Below, piece after piece: positions 23,770 through 36,066 of a stretch of DNA of 64,000 nt. The DNA is from Hyphomicrobium sp. D-2 (lineage in GTDB: Bacteria > Pseudomonadota > Alphaproteobacteria > Rhizobiales > Hyphomicrobiaceae), in the NCBI RefSeq assembly GCF_029872155.1, contig NZ_JARXLA010000003.1, forward strand, positions 434,001 to 498,000. Direction: 5' to 3'. The notes beneath the pieces are model-generated. The model was given only the letters and a program-made list of their open reading frames with translations, ran no database searches and was not told where the DNA came from. Both the position numbers and the translations under genes were made by a program. How positions within the stretch are numbered: the stretch's first letter is position 1; each line of letters starts with the position of its first letter.

Positions 23770-24291
23770 ATGCATCATCCGTGTCTCGTTCGGTTCGGTT
23801 TGGCTGCGATCGCGTTCGCCATCGCACCTTTATGTATAGCGTATTCGCCCATTGCAGATTTTGGCACGGTGTCAGCTTCGCCAGCCGATGAAGCTATCCA
23901 TGCCTTCATTGCGGAAGGCGACGCCGCATCCGAAACCGACCAAGGCGACACCTTCGCTGTCGGGCCGCAGCAGGCAGTTTCGTTCGGCGACGGAGAAGGC
24001 GACAGCTTTGCCATCGAAAGCATTTCGCCGGACGATAACGTCATCACCGTACTGTTGCGCCCGATGGGTGAGGAATGCGTGTTCCGTTTCCAGATCGGCG
24101 TCGGGCGTGCGGTGCAGCTGCGCTCCGGCGCGCCATCTGGCCAGTCGATGATGTGCAAGGCAACGCTGCATCCGATCAAGACGGATGGTGCTGCGGAATT
24201 CGGCGCCGAATGTAGCGAAGCCAAGGTTTCCCACGATCGCAAATGTCCGGCGGGGGATGACACCGCGTCGGTCGACTATCCGCAGCGCTGA
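23770..24291 (+). CDS. Exported hypothetical protein
   Basis: 173 residues with a Sec leader (MHHPCLVRFGLAAIAFAIAP, cleavage near residue 24). The mature part is acidic with four cysteines (ECVFRF, MMCKATL, ECSEAK, RKCPAG) that could form two disulfides in the periplasm. I know no family for it. A long frame exists on the opposite strand, but the signal peptide and codon pattern favour this one. Confidence 0.65.
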   Translation: MHHPCLVRFGLAAIAFAIAPLCIAYSPIADFGTVSASPADEAIHAFIAEGDAASETDQGDTFAVGPQQAVSFGDGEGDSFAIESISPDDNVITVLLRPMGEECVFRFQIGVGRAVQLRSGAPSGQSMMCKATLHPIKTDGAAEFGAECSEAKVSHDRKCPAGDDTASVDYPQR

Positions 24292-24407
24292 CGACAGGGG
24301 CCGCCCCATTCGCCGAGAGGCTGGTGAAGGGGCGTCTCTGTTTGCGCAGCGCCACTCCTGAAGGCTCAGCGCTGGGCGGTGGCTCTCTCCGCCAATTTGC
24401 CGCCGTC

Positions 24408-27354
<2,947 letters not shown>

Positions 27355-27360
27355 CAGTAT

Positions 27361-27399
27361 GCACCGGCGGCCGGCTCCCCGAAGGGGAGTCGCCGGTGC
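27361..27399. repeat. REP-type palindrome, family A
   Basis: A 39-base imperfect hairpin: arms GCACCGGCG...CGCCGGTGC with an inner CTCCCC/GGGGAG stem. It lies seven bases after the guaB stop, so it may also protect the mRNA 3' end. Close copies are at 27411, 27567, 58445 and 62135. Confidence 0.85.
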
Positions 27400-27410
27400 G
27401 AAACGACAAT

Positions 27411-27447
27411 CACCGGCGGCCGGCTCCCCGAAGGGGAGTCGCCGGCG
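27411..27447. repeat. REP-type palindrome, family A
   Basis: Second copy in direct orientation, 11 bases after the first. A half-site (GCCGGTGTGAG) follows at about 27461, and the same half-site follows the copy at 58445. Confidence 0.85.
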
Positions 27448-27478
27448 CAAAAAGAATGTCGCCGGTGTGAGCTAACGA

Positions 27479-27507
27479 CGTCATCCCGGCGAAGGCCGGG
27501 ATCCACG
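27479..27507. repeat. REP-type palindrome, family B
   Basis: CGTCATCCCGGCGAAGGCCG with the completing arm GGATCCACG. This GTCATCCCGGC...GCCGGGATCC hairpin is widespread in alphaproteobacterial genomes. Relatives lie at 62071 and 62184. Confidence 0.85.
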
Positions 27508-27566
27508 CCAGTTACCCTGCGATGCGCCGGTGGTGATGCACGTGTCGATGGTGGGGCGTAAAACCA

Positions 27567-27605
27567 GCACCGGCGGCCGGCTCCCCGCGGGGGAGGCGCC
27601 GGTGC
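27567..27605. repeat. REP-type palindrome, family A
   Basis: Third family A copy in this gap, with a CCCCGCGGGG centre instead of CCCCGAAGGGG. It ends 25 bases before the MAPEG start. Confidence 0.85.
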
Positions 27606-27629
27606 AAAAACTGAACGGGAGCCTCGCCG

Positions 27630-28055
27630 ATGCCAGTTTCCAGCCTGCTGCTGCCAGTGTTCGTTCAGGTCGCGCTGACGTTCGCTCTCATGCTGTGGAT
27701 GGGCGCGCAACGCCGCCGTGCGCTCAATTCCGGCGCCGTGAAGCAGCACGAAATCGCGCTGCGCCAGCCGAACTGGCCGCCACGCGCGATGCAGATCGCG
27801 AACTGCTTCCACAACCAGCTTGAGCTGCCGATGCTGTTTTATGCACTGGTGGCGTTCATTCTCATCACTTCGACCAACAGCTTTGTGTTCGTGGTGCTGG
27901 CGTGGCTGTTCGTCGGCGCGCGATTGGTCCATGCTTATATTCACACCGGTTCTAATGCCGTGCTGCCGCGTTCTGCGGCTATGGCGGCCGGTGCAATTGC
28001 ATTGATTGCGATGTGGGTGATCTTCGCCGTTCGCATTCTGGCGACAGGAGCCTGA
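27630..28055 (+). CDS. MAPEG family membrane protein
   Basis: 141 residues with four hydrophobic segments. The family core is visible in ALRQPNWPPRAMQIANCFHN, then QLELPMLFYALVAF, and in FVGARLVHAYIHTGSNAVLP. MAPEG proteins include glutathione transferases and eicosanoid enzymes in animals; bacterial members often have no proven substrate. rsmB begins six bases after its stop, so the two are probably co-transcribed. Confidence 0.85.
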   Translation: MPVSSLLLPVFVQVALTFALMLWMGAQRRRALNSGAVKQHEIALRQPNWPPRAMQIANCFHNQLELPMLFYALVAFILITSTNSFVFVVLAWLFVGARLVHAYIHTGSNAVLPRSAAMAAGAIALIAMWVIFAVRILATGA

Positions 28056-28060
28056 AAATC

Positions 28061-29359
28061 ATGCGCGCGGGCGCACGTATCGCAGCAGCAGCTGAAGTTC
28101 TCGACGACATTCTAAACCGGCACCGCCCCGCTTCGATGGCGTTGGCCAACTGGGGCCGTGCGCACCGCTTTGCTGGTTCCGGCGATCGCGCCGCCATCGG
28201 CACGCTGGTGTTCGATGCGCTGCGTCGCCGCCATTCCATCGCCGCCCGCATGGGCAGCGACGAGCCGCGTGCGCTGGCTTTGGGTGCCGCGTCCCGTGCG
28301 CTTGGTTTGAGCGCTGATGAAATTGCCGCCACCGCCGACGGTTCCGAGCACGCGCTGACGCCATTGTCGGACGACGAGATCAAAGGCCTGACTGCCGAAC
28401 TGCCCGCCGATGTCCCGGCCTATGTCGCCGGCGATTTTCCCGAGTGGCTGCAGCCGTCACTTGAGCGCGCCTTTGGCTCCCGTGCTGCCGAAGAGGCTGC
28501 CGCGCAGGCCGCACGCGCGCCAATCGATCTGCGCGCCAACATGCTGAAGGCCTCACCGGACAAGGTGTTGAAGGCGCTGTCGCGCTACAATGCTGAAGCG
28601 ACGCCCTATGCGGCGAACTGCGTGCGTGTGCCGGCACCCGAAGGCGCAGCCAAGGCGCCGCATCTGGAAGCTGAAACGGCGCACGGCAAGGGCTGGTTCG
28701 AAGTTCAGGACGAAGGCTCGCAGATCGCTGCACTACTGGCCGGTGCAGGCCCGCGCATGCAGGTGCTGGACCTGTGCGCGGGCGCGGGCGGCAAGACGCT
28801 GGCACTGGCTGCCGGTATGCAGAACACCGGCCAGATCTACGCCTATGACGCCGACAAGAAGCAGCTCCGCCCGATCTTCGAGCGTCTGAAGCGCGCCGGC
28901 GTGCGCAACGTGCAGGTGATGGACGGCGGCGAAGAGGATGCGCTGAAGGCGCTGGGACCGCGCTTCGATCTCGTGCTCGTCGATGCACCGTGCACTGGCT
29001 CGGGCACATGGCGGCGCAAGCCCGACGCGAAGTGGCGTCTGAAGCCCGCCAACCTTGAGGAACGCATCAAGGATCAGGTGGCGGTGCTGGAACTTGGCGC
29101 CGAGATGACCAAGCCGGGCGGCGCCCTTGTTTATGTCACCTGCTCGATGCTGCCGGAGGAAAACCGCGATCAGGTGACGGCCTTCATCGAGCGCCATCCC
29201 GATTTCGCGCTGGAGCCCTTTGCGCCGGTTTGGGAAAAGCAGGTGGGCGGGGCTGCACCTGCATCCGCTGACGGGCACACCGACACGCTGCAACTGACGC
29301 CCGCAAGCCACGGCACCGATGGTTTCTTCATCGCGCTAATGCGCCGACACAAACAGTGA
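28061..29359 (+). CDS. rsmB: RsmB-like 16S rRNA m5C methyltransferase
   Basis: 432 residues from ATG 28061 with AGGAG ten bases upstream. The N-terminal ~130 residues form the NusB-like RNA-binding domain. The C-terminal catalytic domain has the SAM motif LDLCAGAGGKTLALAA, motif IV VDAPCTGSGTWRRKPD and motif VI VTCSMLPEEN, whose cysteines do release and catalysis in m5C enzymes. E. coli RsmB makes m5C967. It sits between the MAPEG gene and the methyltransferase/ATP-grasp gene. Confidence 0.88.
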   Translation: MRAGARIAAAAEVLDDILNRHRPASMALANWGRAHRFAGSGDRAAIGTLVFDALRRRHSIAARMGSDEPRALALGAASRALGLSADEIAATADGSEHALTPLSDDEIKGLTAELPADVPAYVAGDFPEWLQPSLERAFGSRAAEEAAAQAARAPIDLRANMLKASPDKVLKALSRYNAEATPYAANCVRVPAPEGAAKAPHLEAETAHGKGWFEVQDEGSQIAALLAGAGPRMQVLDLCAGAGGKTLALAAGMQNTGQIYAYDADKKQLRPIFERLKRAGVRNVQVMDGGEEDALKALGPRFDLVLVDAPCTGSGTWRRKPDAKWRLKPANLEERIKDQVAVLELGAEMTKPGGALVYVTCSMLPEENRDQVTAFIERHPDFALEPFAPVWEKQVGGAAPASADGHTDTLQLTPASHGTDGFFIALMRRHKQ

Positions 29360-29378
29360 TCGGCGCGGCGCAGCAACG

Positions 29379-29404
29379 GGCGCGAATAATTGCGTCGCGC
29401 CTCT
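29379..29404 (+). terminator. Weak stem-loop after rsmB
   Basis: A seven-base stem GGCGCGA/TCGCGCC with a nine-base loop, followed by only a short pyrimidine run (TCTTG). It lies 20 bases past the rsmB stop. Position supports a terminator; the poor T tract weakens it. Confidence 0.35.
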
Positions 29405-29539
29405 TGCAAAGCCACAAATCGAAAATAAGTTCGCCGGCTATTGGGCCATAGGGGCCTAGTATAGATCGGCCGTTCGTGGCTGAAGGGGGCAGCATAAGCC
29501 CCGGGTCAGAGCGCGGCCCTTTAAGGACATACGTCCATC

Positions 29540-31477
29540 ATGGCACCAGTTGCCAAGGCGAAGCGCCCGAAGCGTCCCGCGCCGCGTTCGTGCCTCGGTC
29601 CCGTTGCGGATCTTGAGGCCCATTTGCCCGCCGAATGGTGGCGCAAACTTTTCAATGCTCTCTACGTGAAGACGGACGGCGACGTCGTCGAAAACAATGA
29701 GAACACACGCCGCGACGTGGATTTCATCCTCGCCGCCGCGCCGGTGCAGCCGCACAGCCAGATCCTCGATCTGTGCTGCGGGCAGGGCCGCCATTGCATC
29801 GAGCTGGCGCGGCGCGGTTTCCGCAACGTCACCGGCGTTGACCGTTCGCGCTATCTGGTGCGGCTGGCGAAAAAGCGCGCACAGAACGAGCGCCTGCAGG
29901 TGGCGTTCAAGGAGGGTGACGCCCGCAATCCGCGTCTGCCGGAAGCCAGCTTCGATTGCGTCGCCATCATGGGCAACTCGTTCGGCTACTTCTCCAACAA
30001 GCAAGACGACGAAAAAGTCCTGACCATGGTGGGCAAGCTGCTGCGTCCGTCCGGCCAGCTCGTGCTCGACATCACCGACGGCGCCTACATGGCCGATCAT
30101 TTCGAGCGCCGGTCGTGGGAATGGATCGACGAGCATCATTTCGTCTGCCGCGAGCGCTCGCTGTCGGCGGATCGCGAGCGGCTGATCTCGCGCGAGGTCA
30201 TCGTGCATGACGAGCTGGGCGTCATCGCCGACCAGTTCTATGCCGAGCGGCTTTACACGCGCGAGGGCATTGCGCGTCTGCTGGAAAAGGTCGGCTTCCG
30301 CAACGTGCGCCACCACGGCAGCACCGAGGCGCTGTCGGATCGCGATCAGGATCTCGGCATGATGGCGCGCCGCCTGCTGCTGTCGGCCGATGCGCCGGTC
30401 ATCAAGCGCAAGCCGAAGGGCAAGGTGCAGCAGATCGACGTCACGGTTCTGATGGGCGATCCGCGCCTGCCCGACGCGGTGAAGCGCGGCGGCGAATTCC
30501 AGGCCGAGGACTACGAGACCATCCGGCGCCTCAAGGACGCGTTGTCGGAGTTGCCGGCTTATCGCTTCCGTTTTCTCGACAACCACGCCACCCTCGACCG
30601 CGACCTGTCGGAGCTGCGCACCGATCTGGTGTTCAATCTGTGCGACGAAGGCTTCAACAACGACCCGTTCAAGGAGCTGCACGTTCCGGCGATGCTGGAA
30701 GCGCTGGACATCCCGTACACGGGTGCAGCACCGCCCGCGCTCGCCGCGTGCTACGACAAGGGTCTGGTGCGCGCCGTCGCGATGACGCTCGACGTGCCGG
30801 TGCCGCTGGAAACGCATGTGCGTCCCGGCGATCAGGGTGCCACGCTGCCATCGGTGTTTCCGGCGTTGCTGAAGCCGAACTACGGCGACAGTTCGCAGGG
30901 CATCACCAAGGAAGCGGTGGTGCACAACGAAAAGGGTCTGCTCGACTACCTGGAGAAGCTGCGCATCGCATTTCCGCGCCGTCCGGTGCTGGTGCAGGAG
31001 TATCTGACCGGAGCGGAATATTCCGTCACGCTGATCGGCAACCCCGATCAGGGTTTGCGCGCGCTGCCCATTCTTGAGGTCGACTTCACCAAGCTCGATC
31101 CGAACCTGCCCAAGATCCTCGGATACGAATCCAAGTGGGAGCCCGATAGCCCCTATTGGACGCAGGTTTCGTATCACGAGGCCGAGCAACTGTCGGAGGT
31201 GCAGCAACAGCAACTCGTCGAGCATTCGACGCGCCTGTTCGAGCGCCTCGGCTGCCGCGATTACGCGCGCTTCGATTTCCGCGCCGATGCCAAGGGCGAG
31301 ATCAAGTTGCTTGAGGTCAATCCCAATCCGGGCTGGTGCTGGGATGGGAAAGTCAACCTCATGGCAGGCTTCGCCGGTATGCGCTATGCAGACATGCTCG
31401 GACAGATACTCGCGGCCGCCGTCGAGCGTCTGTCCATTGTCGGCAAAGCAACTATGCAGGTTGAGGCAGCACAGTGA
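29540..31477 (+). CDS. Fused SAM methyltransferase / ATP-grasp (D-Ala-D-Ala ligase-like) protein
   Basis: 645 residues in one frame. Residues ~60-200 are a class I methyltransferase (ILDLCCGQGRHCIELARRGF, VTGVDRSRYLV, FDCVAIMGNSFGYF). Residues ~300-630 are an ATP-grasp ligase of the Ddl type: LRTDLVFNLCDEG, LDIPYTGAAPPALAACYDKG, PALLKPNYGDSSQGI, VLVQEYLTGAEYSVT and the Mg-binding LLEVNPNPG. Ddl-like domains couple a carboxylate to an amine through an acyl phosphate. Methylation plus ligation suggests a modified amino-acid or peptide product, not ordinary cell-wall D-Ala-D-Ala. The stop overlaps the tspO start (GTGA). Substrate unknown. Confidence 0.85.
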   Translation: MAPVAKAKRPKRPAPRSCLGPVADLEAHLPAEWWRKLFNALYVKTDGDVVENNENTRRDVDFILAAAPVQPHSQILDLCCGQGRHCIELARRGFRNVTGVDRSRYLVRLAKKRAQNERLQVAFKEGDARNPRLPEASFDCVAIMGNSFGYFSNKQDDEKVLTMVGKLLRPSGQLVLDITDGAYMADHFERRSWEWIDEHHFVCRERSLSADRERLISREVIVHDELGVIADQFYAERLYTREGIARLLEKVGFRNVRHHGSTEALSDRDQDLGMMARRLLLSADAPVIKRKPKGKVQQIDVTVLMGDPRLPDAVKRGGEFQAEDYETIRRLKDALSELPAYRFRFLDNHATLDRDLSELRTDLVFNLCDEGFNNDPFKELHVPAMLEALDIPYTGAAPPALAACYDKGLVRAVAMTLDVPVPLETHVRPGDQGATLPSVFPALLKPNYGDSSQGITKEAVVHNEKGLLDYLEKLRIAFPRRPVLVQEYLTGAEYSVTLIGNPDQGLRALPILEVDFTKLDPNLPKILGYESKWEPDSPYWTQVSYHEAEQLSEVQQQQLVEHSTRLFERLGCRDYARFDFRADAKGEIKLLEVNPNPGWCWDGKVNLMAGFAGMRYADMLGQILAAAVERLSIVGKATMQVEAAQ

Positions 31478-31926
31478 CGAAATACTCAGGCTTGCTCGTG
31501 TTCGTTCTTCTCGTCGCGGGCGCGGCCTACACTGGATCAACGTACCTGCCAGGGCCGTTTTATGCGGCCCTGGAAAAGCCGGTGTGGACACCTCCCGATG
31601 AAGTGTTCATGCCCGTCTGGATGGCCCTTTACGCCATGATCGCGCTGGCCGGGTGGATTGCCTGGCGCGCGCAGGGGTTCGGTCCGTTGCTGTGGCTGTG
31701 GTTGCTGCAGCTGGCGCTCAACACCGCGTGGTCCTATTTCATGTTCGGCGAGAAGCAGATCGCATCAGCCCTGATTGACATCGGCGCGCTGTGGGCGGTC
31801 GTGCTCGCCTTCATCGTGCTGGCATGGCCGGTGCGTCGCTCGGCGGCGCTGCTGTTCGTGCCGTATTTCCTGTGGCTCAGCTATGCCGCAGCTTTGAACT
31901 TCGAGATCTGGCGCCTGAACACGTGA
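31474..31926 (+). CDS. tspO: TspO/MBR family tryptophan-rich sensory protein
   Basis: 150 residues starting with GTG, which overlaps the stop of the fusion gene before it, so they are co-translated. Five hydrophobic helices and the family landmarks are present: PFYAALEKPVWTPPDEVFMP, NTAWSYFMFGEKQIASAL and FVPYFLWLSYAAALNFEIWR. TspO proteins bind tetrapyrroles and affect stress and pigment regulation. Coupling to a methyltransferase/ligase is not a context I know for it. Confidence 0.92.
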   Translation: MTKYSGLLVFVLLVAGAAYTGSTYLPGPFYAALEKPVWTPPDEVFMPVWMALYAMIALAGWIAWRAQGFGPLLWLWLLQLALNTAWSYFMFGEKQIASALIDIGALWAVVLAFIVLAWPVRRSAALLFVPYFLWLSYAAALNFEIWRLNT

Positions 31927-32163
31927 TGTGAACGCGTGATCTGAACGTGTCACGTGATCACCTGAGGGGCCTTCTCACCATCAGCACGAGATGCAACGGG
32001 GTAACGCCTTCCACTGGAATGGCGCCGCCCCGTCGGTGAATGCTGTGCGCACCGATGATGCGCTGCTACAATCCAGCCGCGCAATTCGCCAATCCTCATT
32101 GGCCACCGCGCGGGGGATCGAAGATGAACCAGGCCGAAAGCATCGCTGCCTGAAGCCGCGCCG

Positions 32164-32964
32164 ATGGCCGCGAGCGCCGCGCCGTCGTTGGCGTGCAGCG
32201 AGTGTGGGGCTGAGACAGCGGGCAATTTCTGCTCTGCCTGTGGTGCCGATCTGCGCACCAGCGCACTCAGCTTTCTGGGGCCCGCAGCCACATCTGTTCG
32301 GCGCAGCTTCCCCGCCGTCTATCTGAAGATCCTGCGCTCACCCATCCGCCAGACGGTCGCCTTCGCCGATGACAGGACCTATCGCGGCTACGTCTCGTTC
32401 GCGCTGACGGGCATTGCGCTCTACATTCTGTTTTTTGTTCCCATCGTCATCCGCATGGTCGTGCCCGGCACGGAGGGCGCGCAGCTCTCCGAAAGCATGC
32501 AGACGATGATGAAGGCGCTGTCGCAGGCCGGCATTTACGTCGGCATGGCGCTCACGTTCCTGCTCGCATTTGCGCTGTTCCGCGCCTTCGCCCCGGAGCG
32601 TCGGTCGTTCCCGGCCTATTTCAAGCTCTATGCCATCGCGATCGGATTTATGGCGCCGATCTACGGCATTTATGAATTTGCAATCCGTCTTGTGCCGGGT
32701 GGCGTTGGCATGTCGGCGCTTGGAAACGTTGGCGACGATGCCATGCATAATCCAACCGTGTGGGTGTCCACCGCGCTGGCGCTGCTGCTGTGGGGCTATT
32801 TCGCCGCCATCCATCGCCGCTTCTGGTCCACGTCCGTGTGGCTGGCGGTGGCGCTGTATTTTCTCGCGTCGTTCATCTCAAACTGGTTGAGCTATCATCT
32901 GATGTGGTGGATCGGGTTCCACACCGCGCGCATTCTCGTCGCTGCCGGCATCGTCACGCCGTAA
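32164..32964 (+). CDS. Zinc-ribbon membrane protein, Yip1/DUF3667-like
   Basis: 266 residues. A short N-terminal zinc ribbon (CSECGAETAGNFCSACGADL) is followed by about 40 cytoplasmic residues and five hydrophobic segments (residues ~80-100, 128-148, 158-182, 205-222 and 230-262). This plan resembles DUF3667/Yip1-like bacterial membrane proteins of unknown role. There is no coupling with tspO; a 237-base gap without recognisable genes separates them. Confidence 0.6.
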   Translation: MAASAAPSLACSECGAETAGNFCSACGADLRTSALSFLGPAATSVRRSFPAVYLKILRSPIRQTVAFADDRTYRGYVSFALTGIALYILFFVPIVIRMVVPGTEGAQLSESMQTMMKALSQAGIYVGMALTFLLAFALFRAFAPERRSFPAYFKLYAIAIGFMAPIYGIYEFAIRLVPGGVGMSALGNVGDDAMHNPTVWVSTALALLLWGYFAAIHRRFWSTSVWLAVALYFLASFISNWLSYHLMWWIGFHTARILVAAGIVTP

Positions 32965-33016
32965 GCCACCACCACCGCAGCACCGCCTACACGCAGCCGC
33001 ACCGCGTCCTTCGCGC

Positions 33017-33917
33017 TTACTTTGCAGCGCCGGGATCGTCCTCAACGTGCCACTTGCCCTGCGGTGCCGATGTTTCCGCGCGCGAATTCCGCGCCAGCAC
33101 GGCTTCGAACTCGGCGCGCGGAATGAGGGCGAAGCCCATGTCCTTCAGCGTCGGCGTGAAGTCTTTGCCGTCGTTCAGCACAAAGCCCCACTTCGCCAGG
33201 TGATGATTGAGGTAGCCAAACCCGATCTTCGAGGTGTTGCTGGCGCGGCTGAACTGGGATTCGGTGTAGAAGATGCGCCCCACCGCGATGCCATAGCCAC
33301 CACCGACAAGCTCGCCGTCCGCGTCCCACACCTCAAACGAATGCGCGATGCCCTGGTCGTGCAGCGCCGCATACAGCTTCATGATCTTCGGCGTGATCCA
33401 GGTCAGCCCGGCGGCGCGGCCTTGCGCGGCGCGGCGCAGGCCTTGATCACCATCAGTCGAACGCCTCATCGAACGTCACGCGATAGGTGCCCTTGCGCAT
33501 GATGCGGCGCGCGTCCTTCGAAAGCCGATACTGCGCCGGATCGACCACCATGCGGTTGTCGCGCGTCCACCACTTCAGCGGGCCGCAATGGCTCCACGGG
33601 AAATAGCCTTTGCGCGCCGCTGCCAGCACCCGCGCTGGGGTTATATCGCGGGCGACGCCGGCGAAGCCCTCCGGCCGCGCCTGCAGCGTCGCTTCGCCCG
33701 GCTCGCGCGTGCCACCACGCGCCACGTCGGCAGTCGCATGCCACAGCAGAAACGGCACATCGCCCGCGCGCTTGGGCTGGCAGGCATAGGCAACGCCCAG
33801 CACCCATCGCGTCAGTCGCTGCCGCATCGTTTCCCGAAACAGCTCGCGGCGGCTGGCGGTGATGTCGTCACCATCCTGCGCGACGATTTCCATGAACGGG
33901 GCGGCGACATTGGCCAT
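33017..33917 (-). pseudogene. aat: Leucyl/phenylalanyl-tRNA-protein transferase, two frameshifts
   Basis: From ATG 33917 (GGAA upstream) the frame reads ARKGYFPWSHCGPLKWWTRD, then RIMRKGTYRVTFDEAFD, and stops at 33453. The expected next block VIKACAAPRKAAPPG lies in a second frame, and LTWITPKIMKLYAALHDQGI, HSFEVWDADGELVGGGYGIA and the rest in a third, ending at 33017. Two one-base losses within ~60 bases of GC-rich text explain this. Aat adds Leu or Phe to N-terminal Arg/Lys for ClpS/ClpAP degradation. Either the gene is dead or these are sequencing errors; flanking conservation is high, so decay would be recent. Confidence 0.85.
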
Positions 33918-34298
33918 TCCAGCTTCCTTTCGTGCGGCGCCGGCCACTACAACGCCGGCCGACACCTGCAAGCTGCCCGGCGGGGCTTACGAAAATCCCA
34001 ACAAATGGAAATGATGCGCGCGCAGTGGCGGTTTCCTGACCAACAGGGTTAACCGGAGCGGGCAGGGGCGCAGGGCAGCGGCCGACAGCTCCAGCATTGT
34101 GCCGGCCAAGTGCGAAGACAGGCGATGCAACTTTCCCGTGGGCAGGGGCGCAAAAGCCCTGCAACGCGACGCTCGCCCGCCTTGACGGTCCGGATTGCGG
34201 GGTGTCTATGAGGCCACACATGTTGACACACCTTTGAGCGCGCCCGCTCCCGCATCGGCGATTATGGGCGCTCTAAGCCCTCGAAACGCGGAGATCAC
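33918..34298. other. Intergenic region between aat and guaA
   Basis: About 380 GC-rich bases with no gene. A TTGACA at 34223-34228 could be a -35 box for guaA, but no good -10 follows at the right distance. GGAG at 34290-34293 is the guaA ribosome site. Confidence 0.35.
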
Positions 34299-35864
34299 GT
34301 GAGCAGCCCTGTCGCGGATACCGACACCGTCCTCATCGTCGACTTTGGCAGTCAGGTGACGCAGCTTATTGCGCGCCGGGTCCGCGAGGCGGGCGTTTAC
34401 TCCGAGATCGTGCCATTCAACCGCGCTTCGGAAGCGCTCGAGCGGCTGCAGCCCAAGGCGATCATCCTGTCCGGCGGCCCCGCATCGGTCACCGCTGAAG
34501 GCTCGCCCCGCGCGCCACAGGGCGTGTTCGAAAGCGGTCTGCCTATTCTCTCCATCTGCTACGGTCAGCAGACGACGGCGGTGCAGCTCGGCGGCGTTGT
34601 CGAGGGCGGTCACCCGGCCGAGTTTGGCCGCGCCGATGTCGTCATCAAGGAGCCGTCGGCGCTGTTTGAAGGCGTGTGGGAAGTCGGCAAGCGCTATCCT
34701 GTCTGGATGAGCCACGGCGATCGCGTCACGCAGATGCCCGAGGGCATCACCGTCAAGGCCACCAGCGAGAACGCGCCGTTCGCCGTTGCCACCGACGAGA
34801 AGCGCCGCATCTACACAACCATGTTCCACCCCGAAGTGGTGCACACGCCCGATGGCGCGAAGCTGCTGGCCAACTTCGTGCACCGCATTGCGGGCTTCAA
34901 GAACGACTGGACGATGGCGCACTTCCGCACGGCGGAAATTGCCAAAATCCGCGCTCAGGTCGGTGGCGCGCGTGTCATCTCCGGCCTGTCCGGCGGTGTC
35001 GACAGCGCCGTTGCCTCGGTGCTGATTCACGAAGCGATCGGCAATCAGCTCACCTGCATTTTCGTCGACCATGGCCTGCTGCGCCACAACGAGGCCGAGG
35101 AAGTCGTCCGCCTGTTCCGCGAGCATTACAACATTCCGCTGGTGCACGTTGATGCGCGCGAACGCTTTCTGGCCGCGCTTGCGGGCAAGAGCGATCCGGA
35201 AGCCAAACGCAAGATCATCGGTGGACTGTTCATTGATGTGTTCGAGGAAGAAGCGCGCAAACTCGGCGGCGCTGACTTTTTGGCCCAAGGCACGCTCTAT
35301 CCCGACGTGATCGAAAGCGTTTCGTTCACGGGCGGCCCGTCCGTCACCATTAAGTCGCATCACAACGTCGGCGGCCTGCCGGAGCGCATGAACCTCAAGC
35401 TGGTCGAGCCGCTGCGTGAACTGTTCAAGGATGAAGTGCGCGCGCTGGGCCGCGAGCTGGGGTTGCCAGAAACATTCGTCGGCCGCCATCCGTTCCCCGG
35501 TCCCGGTCTCGCCATCCGCATCCCCGGCGAGATCACCGAAGAGAAGCTCAGCATTCTGCGTCAGGCCGATGCGATCTATCTCGACGAGATCCGCAAGGCC
35601 GGGCTTTACGACGAGATCTGGCAGGCGTTCGCCGTGCTGCTACCGGTGCGCACCGTTGGCGTCATGGGCGATGCGCGCACGTATGAATATGTCTGCGCGC
35701 TGCGCGCCGTCACCTCAACCGATGGCATGACGGCGGACTATTATCCGTTCGAGCACGCGTTCCTCGGCGCCACCGCCACCCGCATCATCAACGAGGTGCG
35801 CGGCATCAACCGCGTCGTATACGACATCACCTCCAAACCCCCCGGCACCATCGAGTGGGAGTGA
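34299..35864 (+). CDS. guaA: GMP synthase (glutamine-hydrolysing)
   Basis: 521 residues from a GTG start with GGAG five bases upstream. The class I amidotransferase domain has Cys87 in [11 protein letters not shown] and the His-Glu pair in [12 protein letters not shown]. The synthetase half has the PP-loop [14 protein letters not shown] and the C-terminal dimer domain ending [17 protein letters not shown]. It converts XMP to GMP, completing the path begun by guaB. Its 3' end is a known hotspot for island integration in bacteria, and an AT-rich foreign-looking gene lies just beyond it. Confidence 0.97.
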   Translation: MSSPVADTDTVLIVDFGSQVTQLIARRVREAGVYSEIVPFNRASEALERLQPKAIILSGGPASVTAEGSPRAPQGVFESGLPILSICYGQQTTAVQLGGVVEGGHPAEFGRADVVIKEPSALFEGVWEVGKRYPVWMSHGDRVTQMPEGITVKATSENAPFAVATDEKRRIYTTMFHPEVVHTPDGAKLLANFVHRIAGFKNDWTMAHFRTAEIAKIRAQVGGARVISGLSGGVDSAVASVLIHEAIGNQLTCIFVDHGLLRHNEAEEVVRLFREHYNIPLVHVDARERFLAALAGKSDPEAKRKIIGGLFIDVFEEEARKLGGADFLAQGTLYPDVIESVSFTGGPSVTIKSHHNVGGLPERMNLKLVEPLRELFKDEVRALGRELGLPETFVGRHPFPGPGLAIRIPGEITEEKLSILRQADAIYLDEIRKAGLYDEIWQAFAVLLPVRTVGVMGDARTYEYVCALRAVTSTDGMTADYYPFEHAFLGATATRIINEVRGINRVVYDITSKPPGTIEWE

Positions 35865-36026
35865 TGAGTTAGTTGCGAGTCAATAATCGAAAGGTAGAGA
35901 GCTGAACTCTGCTGTCCGATAGCTAAGCAGTAGAAGCGATCTAGCCGCGTCCCCGTTTGGCAAGATACACAAGACTGCCGACATGGCTCCAATGAGGGGG
36001 CAGCGCAGTGGCCGCCCCTCACAATA

Positions 36027-36058
36027 AATCTCCATAAAACGAAATCTCCATAAAACGA
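36027..36058. repeat. Tandem 16-base duplication
   Basis: AATCTCCATAAAACGA occurs twice head to tail, eight bases before the stop of the ParA-like gene (that is, downstream of it). It may be a duplication left by insertion, or a binding site. It lies in the ~200-base AT-richer gap between guaA and the ParA-like gene. Confidence 0.8.
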
Positions 36059-36066
36059 CCAAAATA

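Noticed and set aside
23775-24263. Minus-strand frame opposite the exported protein gene at 23770
   Set aside because: The plus frame has a clear signal peptide; the minus frame has no recognisable content.
29456-31591. 711-codon open frame on the minus strand
   Set aside because: It is the antisense of the methyltransferase/ATP-grasp gene, whose plus frame has clear domain motifs; the minus frame has none.
34206-35489. 427-codon minus-strand open frame
   Set aside because: Antisense of guaA; no family motifs.
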